A stretch of 49,554 nucleotides of DNA from Holosporaceae bacterium (lineage in GTDB: Bacteria; Pseudomonadota; Alphaproteobacteria; UBA3830). Location: NCBI GenBank assembly GCA_031288225.1, contig JAITRU010000010.1, positions 1-49,554 on the forward strand. The letters run 5' to 3'. A program made the position numbers and the translations under genes. The notes below the pieces were generated by a model that was not told where the DNA came from, made no database searches, and saw nothing but the letters and a program-made list of their open reading frames with translations. Below, piece by piece: positions 48,428 through 49,554 of this stretch; within the stretch, counting starts at the first letter, position 1; every line of letters starts with the position of its first letter.

Positions 48428-48751
48428 ATGAAAGAGAAATCATTGGCTATTTTGTTGTTGTGTAGTGTTTTTTTAGTGCCTTCGGTCAGCTATGGTACGT
48501 CTGAGCCAGGCAAAGAGGATGTGAAAAAGGAAGAAGCTAAGCCTGAAGAAGCCAAACCTGGAGAGGTGAAGCCTGAGGAAGCGAAGCTAGTGGAACCAAC
48601 TAAGGATGAAGCCGAAAAGAAAGAAGATAAGGAAGCTATAGCAGGAGAACCAAAAGAAGATCCATCCAAAAAGGAAGCAGTGGCAAAGGAAGAGCCGAAG
48701 AACGGAGCGGCGGAAGATGGAAAATCAACGACTGAAGGAAAGACACCCTAA
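48428..48751 (+). CDS. Small exported Lys/Glu/Pro-rich low-complexity protein
   Basis: 107 aa. A signal peptide (MKEKSLAILLLC to about residue 24, ending SVSYG) is followed by a charged, presumably disordered tail made of KPEEAKPGEVKPEEAK-like repeats. No cysteine after the signal, so it is not a lipoprotein. A strong GGAGG ribosome site before ATG 48428 and a TATAAT 39 bp upstream support expression. Function unknown; the charged Pro/Ala tail resembles periplasmic spacer or TonB-like linker segments but lacks a membrane anchor. Confidence 0.7.
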   Translation: MKEKSLAILLLCSVFLVPSVSYGTSEPGKEDVKKEEAKPEEAKPGEVKPEEAKLVEPTKDEAEKKEDKEAIAGEPKEDPSKKEAVAKEEPKNGAAEDGKSTTEGKTP

Positions 48752-49112
48752 AAGTTAATTGAAAACCGTGTGATCATCTGTTTTACGAAAGCTGCGCGTT
48801 CTGTAGGATTGGGATTTAGCGGAGAAGCTGAGAAAAGAACTAAAAGCGTGTGGGCAGGTGAGCTCATGGATCGTCTTCGCCTTGGGTGTGTTGTGAAGTC
48901 CTGACATCGGTTTGATGTTGGACGAAAACGGTGGAGAGTCTTTCCTTCCACACGAGTGTTTCTAAAAGCTCCGGCAGGAATGACGGTAAAGGTCCGGTTT
49001 TCCGCGGGAGCTTCGTTCCTTTCGGGTGTTTTTCGGGAAAGCGTGTGGAGCATACGGAGAGTATATTCTGTTGATGGTGCCTGCTATACCCAATCACGCT
49101 GAGAAAGCGAGC
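48752..49112. other. GC-richer non-coding stretch before the repeats
   Basis: 361 bp, visibly richer in GC than the neighbouring intergenic DNA. Minus-strand frames exist but look like read-through of a non-coding repeat, with no ribosome site or domain. It includes a small dyad CATC/GATG near 48905-48917 and GTGGA/TCCAC near 48930-48953. A dispersed repeat is suspected but cannot be shown from one copy. Confidence 0.4.
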
Positions 49113-49418
49113 TTATACCATTCCTCATTATTAATTTTTCGCTGCAAGCGCCAGGTGGCCTTGTATTCAGGCTATCTAGAAAAGCTTTCAGATAATTTGT
49201 TCTGAGGAATGGTATTATACCAAATCCCATCATCGATTAGCCATTGCCCGCCTGGCAGCGGCTGCCATAGAGCGTGTTCTAGAAGTTATTTGGACAATCC
49301 AAAATGGGAAATGGCCTTATACCAAATCCCATCATCGATTAGCTATTGCCCGCCTGGCAACAGCTGCCATAGAGCGTATTCTAGAAGCCGTTTGGACAAT
49401 CTAAAATGAGATTTGGTA
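49113..49418. repeat. Three tandem 102-bp repeat units with palindromic ends
   Basis: Units 49113-49214, 49215-49316 and 49317-49418 each start TTATACCA and end TGGTA or TGGCC. The second and third differ at about 13 of 102 positions by eye; the first is much more diverged but aligns along its length (start, GCC-rich middle, TCTAGAA, end). The start and end of a unit are inverted copies: 49115-49127 with 49203-49215 (13 bp perfect), and about 49214-49230 with the right end of the third unit. Confidence 0.85.
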
Positions 49419-49546
49419 TAATTCTTAATCCAAAAAGCTAGAGTCTTGTGCGTTACGTCATAAATTTTCGCAACTTCCGTTATCCCATAGCTGCAGGCGG
49501 CTATTATCGCCTCCAACTTCCTCGCTACCAGCGCATTACCTCCCAT
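49343..49546 (-). pseudogene. Truncated HTH transposase-like fragment
   Basis: 67-codon frame starting ATG 49546 with AAGGA upstream. Residues about 9-43 form a helix-turn-helix of the type at the N-terminus of IS630-like and related transposases (KLEAIIAACSYGITEVAKIYDVTHKTLAFWIKNY). After residue 43 the frame runs into the 102-bp repeat and stops, so the catalytic DDE domain is missing. It is either a transposase broken by the repeats or the start of an element whose end was replaced. A stand-alone small HTH protein cannot be excluded. Confidence 0.6.
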
Positions 49547-49554
49547 TTTCCTTA

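Noticed and set aside
48748-49097. Two overlapping minus-strand frames rich in Arg/Pro/Thr
   Set aside because: No ribosome site or domain; composition suggests non-coding repeat DNA.
49209-49409. Plus-strand frame with a 34-residue repeat
   Set aside because: The periodicity comes from the 102-bp DNA repeat; no start signal and no protein family.
49113-49418. CRISPR-like array
   Set aside because: The 102-bp units are contiguous and diverged, with no unique spacers and no cas genes.

Overview
The window reads as chromosome of a moderately AT-rich Gram-negative bacterium, most likely an alphaproteobacterium of host-associated (Holosporales/Rickettsiales-like) type. The evidence is a class I lysyl-tRNA synthetase, GatA/GatB for indirect Gln-tRNA charging, HslV with the short propeptide ending before Gly-Thr-Thr, the order ileS-lspA-lipoprotein-M16, an lptF-lptG-lptD block, and an alphaproteobacterial-type uracil-DNA glycosylase. 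It keeps Pgi, Ddl, DapF and PBP2, so it still makes peptidoglycan and LPS and has at least part of sugar metabolism. The placement is inferred from gene content; no rRNA gene lies in the window and I recognise no tRNA gene.

Layout. 0-1.7 kb (minus): a GHMP kinase of the mevalonate/phosphomevalonate kinase type and dnaQ. 1.7-3.7 kb (plus): a three-gene partner-switching module (response regulator-PP2C phosphatase, RsbW-like kinase, STAS antagonist). 4.1-11.7 kb (plus): an RRM protein, mnmA, mreD-like, mrdA, a CNNM/CorC protein, hslV and hslU. 11.8-19.9 kb (minus): rplS, then a tight run ileS-lspA-BamF-like lipoprotein-inactive M16 protein-pgi-dapF-rnhA. 20.3-32.5 kb (plus): gatA-gatB-mitofilin-like protein, ftsE-ftsX, lysS-udg, then three overlapping M16-family genes, of which only the first has an intact zinc site. 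32.6-35.5 kb (minus): an unknown exported protein, prmC, ddl. 35.9-37.2 kb (plus): a MATE transporter. 37.3-41.9 kb (minus): infA-lptF-lptG-lptD. 42.3-45.8 kb (plus): an outer-membrane beta-barrel protein with its own terminator, era, acpP-fabF. 46.0-48.1 kb (minus): groS-groL. 48.4-48.75 kb (plus): a small Lys/Glu/Pro-rich exported protein. 48.75-49.55 kb: a repeat-rich end with three tandem 102-bp units beside a truncated HTH transposase-like fragment.

Most genes are housekeeping and cell-envelope genes (PBP2/MreD, Ddl, DapF, LptF/G/D, LspA, FtsE/X), packed in co-directional runs with ATGA or longer overlaps. The less ordinary parts are the partner-switching module without a visible sigma factor, the triple M16 operon, the cysteine-rich insert in MnmA, the isoprenoid-type GHMP kinase, a 20/21-bp inverted repeat between hslU and rnhA, and the 102-bp repeat array at the right end. 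I did not find a clear phage, CRISPR, secretion or defence system.
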